In this document: piece by piece, positions 18,655-27,599 of the stretch
Position numbering within the stretch: position 1 is the stretch's first letter
Layout of the letters: each line of letters opens with the position of its first letter
NCBI GenBank assembly: GCA_012519195.1
Contig: JAAYQP010000041.1
Coordinates: 1-36,293 of the forward strand
Length of the DNA stretch: 36,293 nt
From: Clostridiales bacterium
Lineage (GTDB): Bacteria; Bacillota; Clostridia; Lachnospirales; Lachnospiraceae
Reading direction: 5' to 3'
Program-made: the position numbers and the translations under genes
Notes under the pieces: model-generated
The model's input: the letters and a program-made list of their open reading frames with translations, nothing else
Database searches by the model: none
What the model was told of the DNA's origin: nothing

Positions 18655-19008
18655 ATGTATCAGGATAGGGTTGTGTTATGTGCCAGTAGTTCCTATGAGA
18701 AAAAGTATTGGTTCAATGAGGATTTTGCTACATTACCGGAGCAGGTTAAGCAGGAGTTAAAGATAATGTCTGTGTTGTTTACCGAGGATGTGGGAGGCAT
18801 TTTGTCCTTGGAATTTGAAGAGGATGGAACCTTAATCTTTAAGGTTGACGTTGATGAAAACGATTATTATTTTGATGAGATTGGCAGTGCCTTAAAGATC
18901 AAGCAGTTACAAAGAACCAAGAAAGAACTCTTAGAAGCGATAGAAATATTTTATAAGGTATTTTTCCTAAATGAAGATATTGCCAGGCTATTAGATTCTG
19001 AAGAATAG
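18655..19008 (+). CDS. Conserved small protein, possibly DUF6145
   Basis: A soluble, acidic 117-aa protein with alternating beta-like stretches (GGILSLEFEEDGTLIFKVDVDE) and a C-terminal helix (TKKELLEAIEIFYKVFFLNED). I believe it belongs to a Lachnospiraceae family found next to coaX and dusB (possibly DUF6145), but the function is unknown. AAAGGAAG precedes the ATG. It lies 79 bp after argF and 95 bp before coaX on the same strand. No birA is present between it and coaX. Confidence 0.7.
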   Translation: MYQDRVVLCASSSYEKKYWFNEDFATLPEQVKQELKIMSVLFTEDVGGILSLEFEEDGTLIFKVDVDENDYYFDEIGSALKIKQLQRTKKELLEAIEIFYKVFFLNEDIARLLDSEE

Positions 19009-19103
19009 GTAAAGAATAAGGTAGATGAATAACATATAAAATTATGGTATCTAACTAGCTTCGAAATCAACAAAATTATATCCTAATTATGTGGAGGTAA
19101 AAT

Positions 19104-19880
19104 ATGCTATTGGTTATTGATGTAGGAAATACGAACATTACTTTGGGGGTATTTGATGGAATAAATCTGAAGGCAAACCTACGTGTGACAACACAGGTTT
19201 CCAGAACATCGGATGAATACGGACTTCTTTTTAAAGACCTTCTATTAGCCAAGGACATCCGAATTGAGGAGATTAATACCGTAACCATTGCTTCTGTTGT
19301 GCCCAATCTAATGCATTCGCTGGTTTCTGGAATTATCAAATATTTGAATATAACACCCTTAATCGTTGGAGCAGGTACAAAAACCGGAATTAAAATACCG
19401 ATTGCCAATCCAAAGGAAGTAGGTGCTGACCGAGTGGTTGACGCGGTTGCGGCTTATGAGATCTATGGTGGACCGGTACTGGTTGTTGATTTTGGAACGG
19501 CTATAACCTATGACTTAATTACCGAGGATGGATCCTTTATCGCTGGAGTTACTAGCCCTGGCTTACGCATTGCTGCAAATGCCTTGTGGAATGAGACGGC
19601 AAAGTTACCTGAAATTGAAATTGCACTTCCTGATACAATACTAGCAAAGGATACTGTTACTAGCATGCAGGCTGGCTTGTTATTTGGATGCATCGGGCAA
19701 ACGGAATATATCGTGAAGAGAATGCAAAGGGAATCTGGAATTTACGATTGCAAGGTTATAGCAACAGGTGGGTTAGGAAAAATAATTGCAGATAATACGG
19801 ATGTAATTAATGTTTATGATCCAACCTTAACATTAAAGGGCCTAAAAATTATCAGTGATAAGAATAAAGTCGGGAGATAA
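19104..19880 (+). CDS. coaX: Type III pantothenate kinase CoaX
   Basis: First step of coenzyme A synthesis: phosphorylation of pantothenate. The 258-aa protein shows the ASKHA-type motifs [10 protein letters not shown] (6-15), GADRVVD (107-113, with catalytic Asp109) and DFGTAIT (129-135), plus a C-terminal glycine motif ATGGLG. These identify type III rather than the CoaA type. GGAGGT lies about 8 nt upstream. It is separated from dusB by only 3 nt, so the two are translationally close. Confidence 0.95.
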   Translation: MLLVIDVGNTNITLGVFDGINLKANLRVTTQVSRTSDEYGLLFKDLLLAKDIRIEEINTVTIASVVPNLMHSLVSGIIKYLNITPLIVGAGTKTGIKIPIANPKEVGADRVVDAVAAYEIYGGPVLVVDFGTAITYDLITEDGSFIAGVTSPGLRIAANALWNETAKLPEIEIALPDTILAKDTVTSMQAGLLFGCIGQTEYIVKRMQRESGIYDCKVIATGGLGKIIADNTDVINVYDPTLTLKGLKIISDKNKVGR

Positions 19881-19883
19881 AGA

Positions 19884-20846
19884 ATGAGTTTATTAATAGG
19901 AAATGTTGAGATAAAAGGAAATTTATTTCTTGGACCAATGGCAGGGGTAACCGACCTGCCATTTCGCATCTTATGTAAGGAAAATGGTGCTGATCTTGTG
20001 TGTACCGAAATGGTAAGTGCCAAGGGGATCCTTTATCAGAATAAGAATACGGAAAGTCTTCTTACCATAGCCGAAGAAGAGAGACCGGCAGCAGTTCAAC
20101 TCTTTGGTTCGGATCCAGAGATCATAGCACAAATGGCAAAAAAAATCGAAGGCCGTAACTTTGATATTTTAGATATCAATATGGGATGTCCTGTTCCGAA
20201 AGTTGTAAAGAATGGGGAAGGATCGGCTTTGATGAAAAATCCCCAGCTTATCGGTGAGATTGTCAATAAGGTTTCGAAAGCAATCAATAAGCCGGTGACT
20301 ATCAAGATTCGTAGTGGTTTTGATCCTAGCTGTATTAATGCGGTAGAAGTAGCCAAGATAGCAGAGGCAAATGGAGCTGCAGCAATTACTGTTCACCCAA
20401 GGACAAGGGAGCAATTTTACCACGGTAAGTCTGATTGGGATATTATTCGGCAGGTGAAAGAAGCAGTAAGGATTCCCGTGATTGGTAGTGGTGATGTAGT
20501 TACACCAGAAGATGCGAAAAGAATGTTGGAGCAGACCAACTGTGATGGTATTATGATCGCTAGAGGAGCACGGGGAAATCCCTGGTTATTTAAGCAGATA
20601 AAATCCTATCTAGAAAAAGGAGAATACGAACCGAAACCGGATTTTTCTCAGATAAAAGATACTATATTACGGCACGCAAAGCTGGCTGTTGAATATAAAG
20701 GAGAATATACCGGTATCCGTGAGATGAGAAAACATGTTGCATGGTATACCTTTGGATATCCGCAGAGTGCAAAACTTCGTAATAAAGTAAATGAAATTGA
20801 AAACTTGGTGGATTTAAAGCATTTGTTGGAAGAATACATGAATTAG
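19884..20846 (+). CDS. dusB: tRNA-dihydrouridine synthase
   Basis: FMN-dependent reduction of uridine to dihydrouridine in tRNA D-loops. TIM-barrel motifs: FMN-binding GPMAGVTDLPFR (17-28), catalytic Cys102 in NMGCPVPKV (99-107), HPRTREQFYHG (171-181), and ARGARGNPW near the C-terminal part of the barrel. At 320 aa it fits DusB-like enzymes of Firmicutes. The start overlaps the end of coaX closely (3 nt gap) and uses GGGAG within the coaX tail. Confidence 0.93.
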   Translation: MSLLIGNVEIKGNLFLGPMAGVTDLPFRILCKENGADLVCTEMVSAKGILYQNKNTESLLTIAEEERPAAVQLFGSDPEIIAQMAKKIEGRNFDILDINMGCPVPKVVKNGEGSALMKNPQLIGEIVNKVSKAINKPVTIKIRSGFDPSCINAVEVAKIAEANGAAAITVHPRTREQFYHGKSDWDIIRQVKEAVRIPVIGSGDVVTPEDAKRMLEQTNCDGIMIARGARGNPWLFKQIKSYLEKGEYEPKPDFSQIKDTILRHAKLAVEYKGEYTGIREMRKHVAWYTFGYPQSAKLRNKVNEIENLVDLKHLLEEYMN

Positions 20847-20848
20847 TT

Positions 20849-20871
20849 TTTATGCATTGATGATGCATAAA
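20849..20871 (+). terminator. Stem-loop after dusB, weak terminator
   Basis: TTTATGCAT (20849-20857) pairs perfectly with ATGCATAAA (20863-20871) around TGATG. There is no T-run after it on the plus strand, so termination is uncertain. Confidence 0.35.
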
Positions 20872-20954
20872 TAATAAATATAACCAAAGAAATTTTATAT
20901 TTAATAATTTTATTATCAAAGTATAACAAAAGTAATTTTTTCTTCAAATTTCTA

Positions 20955-20983
20955 TTGAATTTTCTCTAATAAAGGTATAGTAT
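20955..20983 (+). promoter_or_regulatory. Candidate asd promoter
   Basis: TTGAAT (20955-20960) with TATAGT (20976-20981, 15-bp spacing) or TAGTAT (20978-20983, 17-bp spacing). The leader would be about 50 nt, too short for a lysine riboswitch. Confidence 0.4.
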
Positions 20984-21037
20984 ATTTACAGAAAAGACAA
21001 ATGTATGCCACACAAGAACAAAATGGAGGATGAGAAA

Positions 21038-22123
21038 ATGGAAAAGTTAAAAGTGGGAATCCTAGGCGGAACAGGTATGGTCGGGCAGCGTTTCATCTCC
21101 TTACTAGAGAACCATCCTTGGTTTGAAGTAGTAACTATAGCAGCCAGTCCTAGAAGTGCGGGAAAAACTTATGAAGAAGCCGTAGGAAATCGTTGGAAAA
21201 TGAATACGCCAATGCCAGAGTCTGTGAAACAGATCCATGTAAAGGATGTTAATGATATAGAGGATGTCAGCAAAGATGTTGATTTTGTATTCAGTGCTGT
21301 GGACATGACCAAGGAAGAGATCAAAGCAATTGAGGAAGCATATGCTAAAACAGAGACGCCGGTGGTTTCCAATAACAGTGCTCATCGTTGGACCCCTGAT
21401 GTACCAATGATTATACCAGAGATCAACCCGGAGCATATGGAAGTGATTGAGGCACAGCGGAAGAGATTAGGAACAGATAGAGGATTCGTTGTAGTGAAAC
21501 CGAATTGTTCCATTCAAAGCTATACACCTGCACTTCATGCATTAAAGGAATACGGGCCTAAGGTTGTAGTGGCTACTACTTATCAGGCTATATCCGGTGC
21601 GGGCAAGAATTTTACAGATTGGCCAGAAATGGTTGATAACATTATTCCGTATATTGGTGGAGAAGAGGAAAAGAGTGAGCAGGAACCTTTAAGAATTTGG
21701 GGCAAAGTGATTAATGGAGAAATTGTAAAGGCAGAGGGACCTGTAATTACGACCCAATGCATTCGTGTTCCTGTTACTGACGGACATACGGCAGCTGTGT
21801 TTGTATCCTTTGAAAAGAAACCGACGAAAGAACAGATCATTCATGCTTGGAATAACTTTAAGGGACTTCCACAGGAATTGAGCTTACCAAGTGCACCAAA
21901 ACAATTTATCAAATATTTTGAAGAAGAAAATAGGCCACAAGCAAATCTTGATCGTGATTATGAAAATGGTATGGGTGTAACCCTTGGTAGATTGCGTGAA
22001 GATCAAGTTTTTGATTATAAATTTGTTGGCTTATCCCATAACACTGTTCGTGGAGCAGCTGGAGGTGCTGTATTAACCGCAGAGTTATTAAAAGCAAAAG
22101 GTTATATTACAAAGAAAAACTAA
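21038..22123 (+). CDS. asd: Aspartate-semialdehyde dehydrogenase
   Basis: Reduces aspartyl phosphate to aspartate semialdehyde, leading to lysine/diaminopimelate, threonine and methionine. The 361-aa protein has the NADP-binding GGTGMVG (10-16), catalytic Cys157 in VKPNCSIQSY and acid/base His250 in RVPVTDGHT. KPNCSIQ and SNNSAHRW place it in the archaeal/fungal-type branch of ASADH found in some clostridia, rather than the common bacterial branch. An upstream in-frame ATG at 21005 is rejected: GGAGGA (21025-21030) is 7 nt before 21038. It is monocistronic. Confidence 0.94.
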   Translation: MEKLKVGILGGTGMVGQRFISLLENHPWFEVVTIAASPRSAGKTYEEAVGNRWKMNTPMPESVKQIHVKDVNDIEDVSKDVDFVFSAVDMTKEEIKAIEEAYAKTETPVVSNNSAHRWTPDVPMIIPEINPEHMEVIEAQRKRLGTDRGFVVVKPNCSIQSYTPALHALKEYGPKVVVATTYQAISGAGKNFTDWPEMVDNIIPYIGGEEEKSEQEPLRIWGKVINGEIVKAEGPVITTQCIRVPVTDGHTAAVFVSFEKKPTKEQIIHAWNNFKGLPQELSLPSAPKQFIKYFEEENRPQANLDRDYENGMGVTLGRLREDQVFDYKFVGLSHNTVRGAAGGAVLTAELLKAKGYITKKN

Positions 22124-22137
22124 GATCGAAGTAAAAA

Positions 22138-22237
22138 CAAGATAGGTTATTTTTCAGCCAAGCCTTATCTTGATAGCCATAAAAGCCTCCCAGCATACCA
22201 AATATGTTTTACATAAATGGTATGCTGGGAGGCTTTT
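22138..22237. terminator. Strong bidirectional terminator after asd
   Basis: A 20-bp perfect stem, 22181-22200 against 22218-22237, starts AAAAGCCTCCC and ends GGGAGGCTTTT. The loop itself folds as TATGT/ACATA. The stem's own A/T runs supply the U-tract in both directions, serving asd (+) and the convergent gene (-). A smaller hairpin, CAAGATAGG with CCTTATCTTG, precedes it at 22138-22172. Confidence 0.9.
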
Positions 22238-22277
22238 GACTCTAATATCATATTAACTGCTATTTAATACCATAATA

Positions 22278-22418
22278 TTATGGATATAGATGAAATAGAT
22301 AGCGGATAAATTCTATGGAATTTTGCTTGTGTTTCGAATTACCTACGATTCCTATAATATAGGGATCTGTATTATTGGCATTCTCTTTGAAAAGGTCCGT
22401 ATCAGAGAGATAGATACC
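22278..22418 (-). pseudogene. Severed C-terminal coding remnant
   Basis: Directly after the stop codon of the next-listed gene (TAA, 22421-22419) the same frame stays open for 46 codons. It translates to protein-like sequence beginning GIYLSDTDLFKENANN and containing DPYIIGIVGNSKHKQN and FIRYLFHLYP, then a TAA at 22280-22278. Composition and reading suggest it is the original C-terminus of that gene, cut off by one nonsense codon. It has no start codon or ribosome binding site of its own. Confidence 0.65.
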
Positions 22419-22985
22419 TTAGACACTTTTTTCTGGATCCTCTTGTAACTGGGATATATAAAAATAATCGGTAAGCAAGCTATATAAATCCGTAGGAAGC
22501 TGATCGGATAGTTTATCAAAAAAACCAAGTTTCGCATAGGATTCAAATTCTGATTCCGGTGCGATAATTACATCAACCTCAGCAGCTGCAACGAAGGTAG
22601 TTAATGCTTGCTTCATGCTCATTGTATAGTCTGGGGCAGCATTAAAATAGAAGTTTGTATTTAAATTTATTGTTTCCGTTTCTGGATTCAGCTGCAGATA
22701 CTCAGATAAATCAGCGGTAACCTCCTGAATAACCTCATCCGATATTGTATTATTGATTATAGCAGCATAGAATTTTGTTTCTATATTCGGTGTTACCATA
22801 TTATATATGATGTAAAATATTAAGGCGACTATACCAATCGATACAAGAGCATGGATACGGTAATACTCCCATAGATAAGCTAACCGTTTTTTCGGAGTTA
22901 GTTCCATGAGCTTTTCCTTCTCTGTTAGCTCTTTTCTGGGTTGATATATTTCTGCGTTTTCATCCAAAACCGTCTTTTTGGGCAT
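22419..22985 (-). CDS. Single-pass membrane protein, probably truncated
   Basis: 188 aa of unknown function. A charged cytoplasmic N-terminus (about 1-45, with LTPKKRLAYLWEYYRIH) precedes one membrane segment (about 46-65) and an extracellular part. That part contains VDVIIAPESEFESYAKLGFFDKLSDQLP, which reads like part of a solute-binding-protein fold. The reading frame ends at an in-frame TAA, after which coding sequence continues for 46 codons (22278-22418), so the ancestral protein was probably about 235 aa. GAGGT lies 9 nt upstream of the ATG. The alternative is a sequencing error at the stop codon. Its neighbour upstream on the same strand is another membrane-anchored protein, but a terminator separates them. 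Confidence 0.65.
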   Translation of the reverse strand: MPKKTVLDENAEIYQPRKELTEKEKLMELTPKKRLAYLWEYYRIHALVSIGIVALIFYIIYNMVTPNIETKFYAAIINNTISDEVIQEVTADLSEYLQLNPETETINLNTNFYFNAAPDYTMSMKQALTTFVAAAEVDVIIAPESEFESYAKLGFFDKLSDQLPTDLYSLLTDYFYISQLQEDPEKSV

Positions 22986-23142
22986 ATAAGATTACCTCAC
23001 TTCTAAAAATCATTGATAAGTCAGCAAGAACACTGATTATCGAGCTTTTATAGCATCTTTAGTTTAGCATAGAATCCTCTATAAAAAAAGAAAATTCTTC
23101 TTAAATAACTCTAAAATAATAGATTGATAGTATAAAGTTAGA

Positions 23143-23180
23143 TAAAAAAGTGATGTTGCAAAAGAGATATGCAACATCAC
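23143..23180 (-). terminator. Rho-independent terminator (minus strand)
   Basis: GTGATGTTGCA (23150-23160) pairs perfectly with TGCAACATCAC (23170-23180) across a 9-nt loop. Read on the minus strand it is followed by CTTTTTT. It ends transcription of the 23251-24804 gene. Confidence 0.9.
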
Positions 23181-23250
23181 TAATTTGATTGGTGAATAAG
23201 TATGGTTAGCTTAAGTAAATACCATTTATAAGATATTAGTATATACGATA

Positions 23251-24804
23251 TTATTTCAGTCCTAATTTATTAAGAATGCTTTGAACATCGACACCTAGTT
23301 TTTCTGAAAGACCATTGATATAGGCATCCATATCAACTTTACTTAGATATTTATCCATTTTATCCATCTTATATACTTTTTGTTTTTTATCAATTGCTGG
23401 TATCTTAAAATCATCCAGATATTCATATCTAGTATCTAGGGTTACTAGGGAGGAGCTTCCCATTTGTAGGATCATCTTTTGTTGCTGTAAGCGATCTACT
23501 ACATCATACTTCAAAATGAGTTCCATACCCATCATAAGTGGAGAGGAAATCGTATAGGTTCCGTATTGATATATTTCGCCATCTTTGAACTGTACTTGAC
23601 TGTCCTCATATCTAATATCAAATTTAATATTGGAAAGGAAATCAGAGGATAGCCCGTTAAGTTCGAAGGTTAATGAACCATCATAGATATCCTTTTCTTT
23701 CGTCTGGTTACCATAGATTTTGACGAGTTCTAAGTTTTCCTCATTCTTTACGTAGATATTATATTCCTCATAATCGTTTTTAGTTATTGTGGTGTATCCC
23801 AATGCTCCCATTGACTTTTCATTATTTTCAATCCTTATATCACGGCCGAGGATTGTTCCATTGCCGTCTACATAGACAAGCATCTTAATTTTGCTATTTT
23901 TGTAAAGGTCTGCATTATCAGGATTTTGTACAGAAGTTAATGCCTGTTCAATAGCTTTTCTATAATCTTCCTCAGAGATTCGGAAGAAAGGAAGTAAATC
24001 ATGGATAAAACGATCTTCCTTTGCTTCATAAAGGATCGAAATCACCATTTCTTGTAGGTCATAGTAGTCGATGGTAACCTCTAACTGATTGCAGTTGGCT
24101 GATAGAGTATCTGTTTTTACATTTACATTCTTTGTAAGTTTTACGTTCGTTATATGGTCAATAATAATATCACTGTATCTTGTTAAGAAATCTATACTGC
24201 GGCTTGAGCTAAAGAGTTCATTTTGAAGATTCAAAAGTTTGGCGTAGTCGATACCGTAATCGAAAGAATCCTTTAGATATGCAGGACTTAATTCTGGCAT
24301 ACGCATCAACATTTCTTTTTTAGCGGAATCAAAAAATATTTCCATGCTGATAATATCGGCATCGTTAAGATTAAAACCTATGTTTTCATAGAGAACATTT
24401 TCATCAAAGGCAACGGTTGTATCAAAATTAAGCTTATCAATTCTTAGTCCGAGATAGTTCTCAAAATCCTTCAGACCCGTCCCTGTGTAAGTTTTTAATA
24501 AAGAATCTATCGTTTTATAATCATAGGTAATATCAGTAGAAGTGCGATATGCCGACATCTTTTTGTAGTTTTTGAAATACGGAGCGATTTCAGTTAATGT
24601 TTTCTTAAATGCGTTCTTTTCTACATAAGCATAATACTCAACCGGATCCTTGGACATTAAAGCCAAAGTATTTGCAAAAGCGCGATGGTTGGAAAATGCA
24701 GTGATCGAGATGGATAGGATAAGCAGCATAGCGATCGCAACAGTAATCTTTCTCCATAGTTTTCTCTTACGTGGTTTTTCATTGTTGATCGTCATTTCAT
24801 TCAT
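23251..24804 (-). CDS. Large membrane-anchored extracellular protein, unknown
   Basis: 517 aa. A Lys/Arg-rich N-terminus (RKRKLWRK, 12-19) precedes one hydrophobic segment (about 20-38), so it is either an uncleaved anchor or a signal peptide. The rest is a long extracellular region rich in Asp, Tyr, Leu and Ile, with predicted beta-strands near the end (DGSLTFELNGLSSDFLSNIKFDIRY). No catalytic motif or sortase signal is visible. Similar proteins occur in Lachnospiraceae (possibly a DUF6583-like family; uncertain). GGGAGG lies 7 nt before the chosen ATG. Confidence 0.75.
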   Translation of the reverse strand: MNEMTINNEKPRKRKLWRKITVAIAMLLILSISITAFSNHRAFANTLALMSKDPVEYYAYVEKNAFKKTLTEIAPYFKNYKKMSAYRTSTDITYDYKTIDSLLKTYTGTGLKDFENYLGLRIDKLNFDTTVAFDENVLYENIGFNLNDADIISMEIFFDSAKKEMLMRMPELSPAYLKDSFDYGIDYAKLLNLQNELFSSSRSIDFLTRYSDIIIDHITNVKLTKNVNVKTDTLSANCNQLEVTIDYYDLQEMVISILYEAKEDRFIHDLLPFFRISEEDYRKAIEQALTSVQNPDNADLYKNSKIKMLVYVDGNGTILGRDIRIENNEKSMGALGYTTITKNDYEEYNIYVKNEENLELVKIYGNQTKEKDIYDGSLTFELNGLSSDFLSNIKFDIRYEDSQVQFKDGEIYQYGTYTISSPLMMGMELILKYDVVDRLQQQKMILQMGSSSLVTLDTRYEYLDDFKIPAIDKKQKVYKMDKMDKYLSKVDMDAYINGLSEKLGVDVQSILNKLGLK

Positions 24805-24863
24805 TGTAAAACCTCCCTAGTATTAATATATGTAGTTATGATTTATCTTAAGAGAAAGGTGCA

Positions 24864-24903
24864 CCCTAAATCTGATCGTACAAGTCGACAATCAGTCTTA
24901 GGG
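24864..24903. other. Inverted repeat with interior loop upstream of 24804 gene
   Basis: CCCTAA (24864-24869) pairs with TTAGGG (24898-24903), and inside it CTGAT (24872-24876) with ATCAG (24891-24895). It lies 60-100 bp upstream of the minus-strand gene and could be a 5'-UTR structure or an operator. No T-run flanks it. Confidence 0.4.
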
Positions 24904-25005
24904 ATAAGTCCTTATTTAATAACTATTTCTAGTATATTCTAAATTATTCCATTCGTCAATTACAAAAGTTTTACCATAAGAGATTATTAATATTTCAGAT
25001 AAATA

Positions 25006-25042
25006 TTAAACGTTTAAGTTGTAATCAAGCCCAGGGTATAAT
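25006..25042 (+). promoter_or_regulatory. LacI-type operator and promoter of cellobiose phosphorylase
   Basis: TTAAACGTTTAA (25006-25017) is a perfect 12-bp palindrome with the central CG typical of LacI/GalR-family operators, including CcpA cre-like sites. The -10 TATAAT is at 25037-25042. With 17-bp spacing the -35 (TTAAGT, 25014-25019) overlaps the palindrome, so binding there would block RNA polymerase. The regulator is not in the window. Confidence 0.6.
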
Positions 25043-25078
25043 ATAATGGAAATAATAAACAATAAGGGAGGAAACATT

Positions 25079-27517
25079 ATGCAGTATGGTTATTTTGATG
25101 ATATTAAAAAAGAATATGTTATCACTACACCAAAGACACCCTATCCTTGGATCAACTATCTAGGCACTCAAGAATACTTTTCTTTAATTTCAAATACAGC
25201 TGGTGGCTACAGCTTCTATAAAGATGCAAAATTGAGAAGGATTACCAGGTACCGCTATAATAATGTTCCCTTAGATCTTGGGGGTGGCCGCTACTATTAT
25301 ATTAATGATGATGGACAAGTTTGGTCACCTGGATGGGCTCCGGCAAAAAATGAGTTAGACTATTATGAATGCAGGCATGGTATGGGTTACACCAAAATTA
25401 CCGGTGGCTTTAATGGAATAGAGACCAATATTACTTTTTTTGTACCCTTAAATACTAATGCAGAGGTTCATAAGCTAGTTGTAAAAAATACCAGTAATAA
25501 GAGCAAACAGATCAAGCTATTTTCCTTTGTGGAATGGTGCTTATGGAATGCTTGGGATGATCAGACAAACTTTCAGAGAAACTATAATACTGGTGAGGTA
25601 GAAGTTAAGGGTTCCGTTATCTATCATAAGACAGAATATAAGGAGAGAAGGAATCATTATGCATTCTTCTCAGTAAATGCCCCAATCAATGGATTTGATT
25701 CCGATCGAGAAAGCTTTTTGGGAACCTATAATGGTTTTGAAAATCCCCAGGTAGTACTAGCAGGAAAGTCAAACAACTCAATGGCTGATGGCTGGCATCC
25801 GATTGCATCTCATTTTCTTGAAATCGATCTAGAGCCTGGTGAGTCGAAAGATTTGGTATTCCTTTTGGGATATGTGGAAAATAGCCAGGATGAGAAATGG
25901 GAAAGTAAAAATGTAATTAATAAGAAAAAAGCAGAAGAAATGATACATAAGTTCAAGCATACGGAGGCTGTTGATCATGCCTTTGCTGAATTGGCGGAAT
26001 ATTGGGATGGTCTGCTATCAAAATACATAGTGAAATCCTCTGAGAAAAAGATGGATCGAATGGTTAATATATGGAACCAATATCAATGTATGGTGACCTT
26101 TAATTTGTCCCGGAGTGCTTCCTATTTTGAATCTGGTATCGGAAGAGGTATGGGCTTCCGCGATTCCAATCAAGATTTACTAGGTTTTGTGCATCAGATA
26201 CCAGATCGTGCAAGGGAAAGAATTATTGATTTGGCGTCTACACAGCTTGAGGACGGTGGAGCATACCATCAATATCAGCCATTGACGAAGAAAGGAAATA
26301 ATGAAATTGGTGGTAATTTTAACGATGATCCTTTGTGGCTAATCCTTGCTGTCGTAGCCTATATCAAAGAAACAGGTGATTTTGATATTCTAGAGGTGAT
26401 GACACCCTTTGATAATGATGTGAGTAAAAGCACATCCTTAGCGGATCATCTAAAGCGTTCTTTTGATCATGTATTGAATAATCTGGGACCCCATGGCCTT
26501 CCGTTAATTGGACGTGCGGATTGGAATGACTGCCTGAATCTGAACTGCTTCTCTACAGAGCCTGATGAGTCCTTCCAGACGACGACAAGCAAGGATGGTA
26601 AGGTTGCTGAGTCAGTCATGATTGCTGGAATGTTCTGTTACATCGGTGAAGAATATGCTAAGTTAATGGAAGAGGTAGGAAATCAAGTAGAGGCAGATCG
26701 TGCCCATGCTGAAGTTCATAAGATGCGGGAAGCGATAATGAAGTATGGCTGGGATGGATCTTGGTTTCTTAGGGCATATGATGATTATGGCAGAAAAGTT
26801 GGAAGTCAAGATTGTGAGGAAGGTAAGATATTTATTGAATCCCAAGGTTTTTGCATCATGGGTAAATGCGGTATTCAGGATGGTAAAGCAATTAAGGCTT
26901 TAGATTCTGTTAACCATTATCTAGGCACCAAATATGGGCTTGTACTTCAGAATCCTGCATTTACAAAATATTATATAGAATATGGTGAAATCTCTACCTA
27001 TCCGGCAGGGTATAAGGAGAATGCAGGGATATTCTGCCATAACAATGCTTGGATTATAATAGCAGAGGCTTTGATGGGAAGAGGAGATCAGGCATTTGAT
27101 TACTATACAAGAATTGCCCCTGCTTATACAGAGGAGCGCTCTGAAATTCATCGATTGGAGCCCTATGTATATTCACAGATGATTGCAGGTAAGGATGCTA
27201 AGCGGTTTGGGGAAGCTAAGAATTCTTGGCTAACAGGTACGGCTTCCTGGAACTTTGTGGCCATTTCTCAATATATTCTTGGTATCAAACCGGATTATAG
27301 AGGGTTAAGGATTGAGCCTTCTATACCAAAGGAATGGGACGGTTATCATGTTACCCGTCAGTTCCGAGGAGATACCTATCGGATTACTGTTCAGAATCCG
27401 GATCATGTCTCTACAGGAGTTGCTAAGATCATGGTTGATGGTAAAGAATTAGAGGGGAACATGATTGCCTTTGTAGGGGATGGTAAAGTCCATGAGGTTG
27501 AAGTGATCTTAGGATAG
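25079..27517 (+). CDS. Cellobiose phosphorylase (GH94)
   Basis: Phosphorolysis of cellobiose to glucose-1-phosphate and glucose in the cytoplasm, saving ATP during cellulose-sugar use. The 812-aa length equals clostridial cellobiose phosphorylases. N-terminal [19 protein letters not shown] and [14 protein letters not shown] match that subgroup closely, rather than cellodextrin or chitobiose phosphorylase. The likely general acid is Asp484 in ADWNDCLN (480-487). The C-terminal phosphate/sugar-site region includes [16 protein letters not shown] and GTASWNF. An in-frame ATG at 25046 is rejected: AAGGGAGG (25064-25071) is 7 nt before 25079. Substrate choice between cellobiose and related disaccharides is by recognition, not proof. 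No sugar transporter or regulator is adjacent. Confidence 0.93.
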   Translation: MQYGYFDDIKKEYVITTPKTPYPWINYLGTQEYFSLISNTAGGYSFYKDAKLRRITRYRYNNVPLDLGGGRYYYINDDGQVWSPGWAPAKNELDYYECRHGMGYTKITGGFNGIETNITFFVPLNTNAEVHKLVVKNTSNKSKQIKLFSFVEWCLWNAWDDQTNFQRNYNTGEVEVKGSVIYHKTEYKERRNHYAFFSVNAPINGFDSDRESFLGTYNGFENPQVVLAGKSNNSMADGWHPIASHFLEIDLEPGESKDLVFLLGYVENSQDEKWESKNVINKKKAEEMIHKFKHTEAVDHAFAELAEYWDGLLSKYIVKSSEKKMDRMVNIWNQYQCMVTFNLSRSASYFESGIGRGMGFRDSNQDLLGFVHQIPDRARERIIDLASTQLEDGGAYHQYQPLTKKGNNEIGGNFNDDPLWLILAVVAYIKETGDFDILEVMTPFDNDVSKSTSLADHLKRSFDHVLNNLGPHGLPLIGRADWNDCLNLNCFSTEPDESFQTTTSKDGKVAESVMIAGMFCYIGEEYAKLMEEVGNQVEADRAHAEVHKMREAIMKYGWDGSWFLRAYDDYGRKVGSQDCEEGKIFIESQGFCIMGKCGIQDGKAIKALDSVNHYLGTKYGLVLQNPAFTKYYIEYGEISTYPAGYKENAGIFCHNNAWIIIAEALMGRGDQAFDYYTRIAPAYTEERSEIHRLEPYVYSQMIAGKDAKRFGEAKNSWLTGTASWNFVAISQYILGIKPDYRGLRIEPSIPKEWDGYHVTRQFRGDTYRITVQNPDHVSTGVAKIMVDGKELEGNMIAFVGDGKVHEVEVILG

Positions 27518-27599
27518 ATACCATTCAATATCTACGAGTTGCGTAATGAAATCTACTGTGATATACTCTTTGCATTATTTATTGAAGGAAAGAACTTAC

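Noticed and set aside
20847-21037. Lysine riboswitch before asd
   Set aside because: The leader is only about 50 nt from the candidate promoter and lacks lysine-riboswitch core sequences.
22419-22421. Recoding (selenocysteine or readthrough) at the in-frame stop
   Set aside because: The codon is TAA, not TGA, and no recoding hairpin is apparent; a simple nonsense change is more likely.
22352-22546. 64-aa minus-strand ORF over the end of the 22419-22985 gene
   Set aside because: Different frame from the real gene and its remnant; no ribosome binding site; translation is low-complexity hydrophobic.
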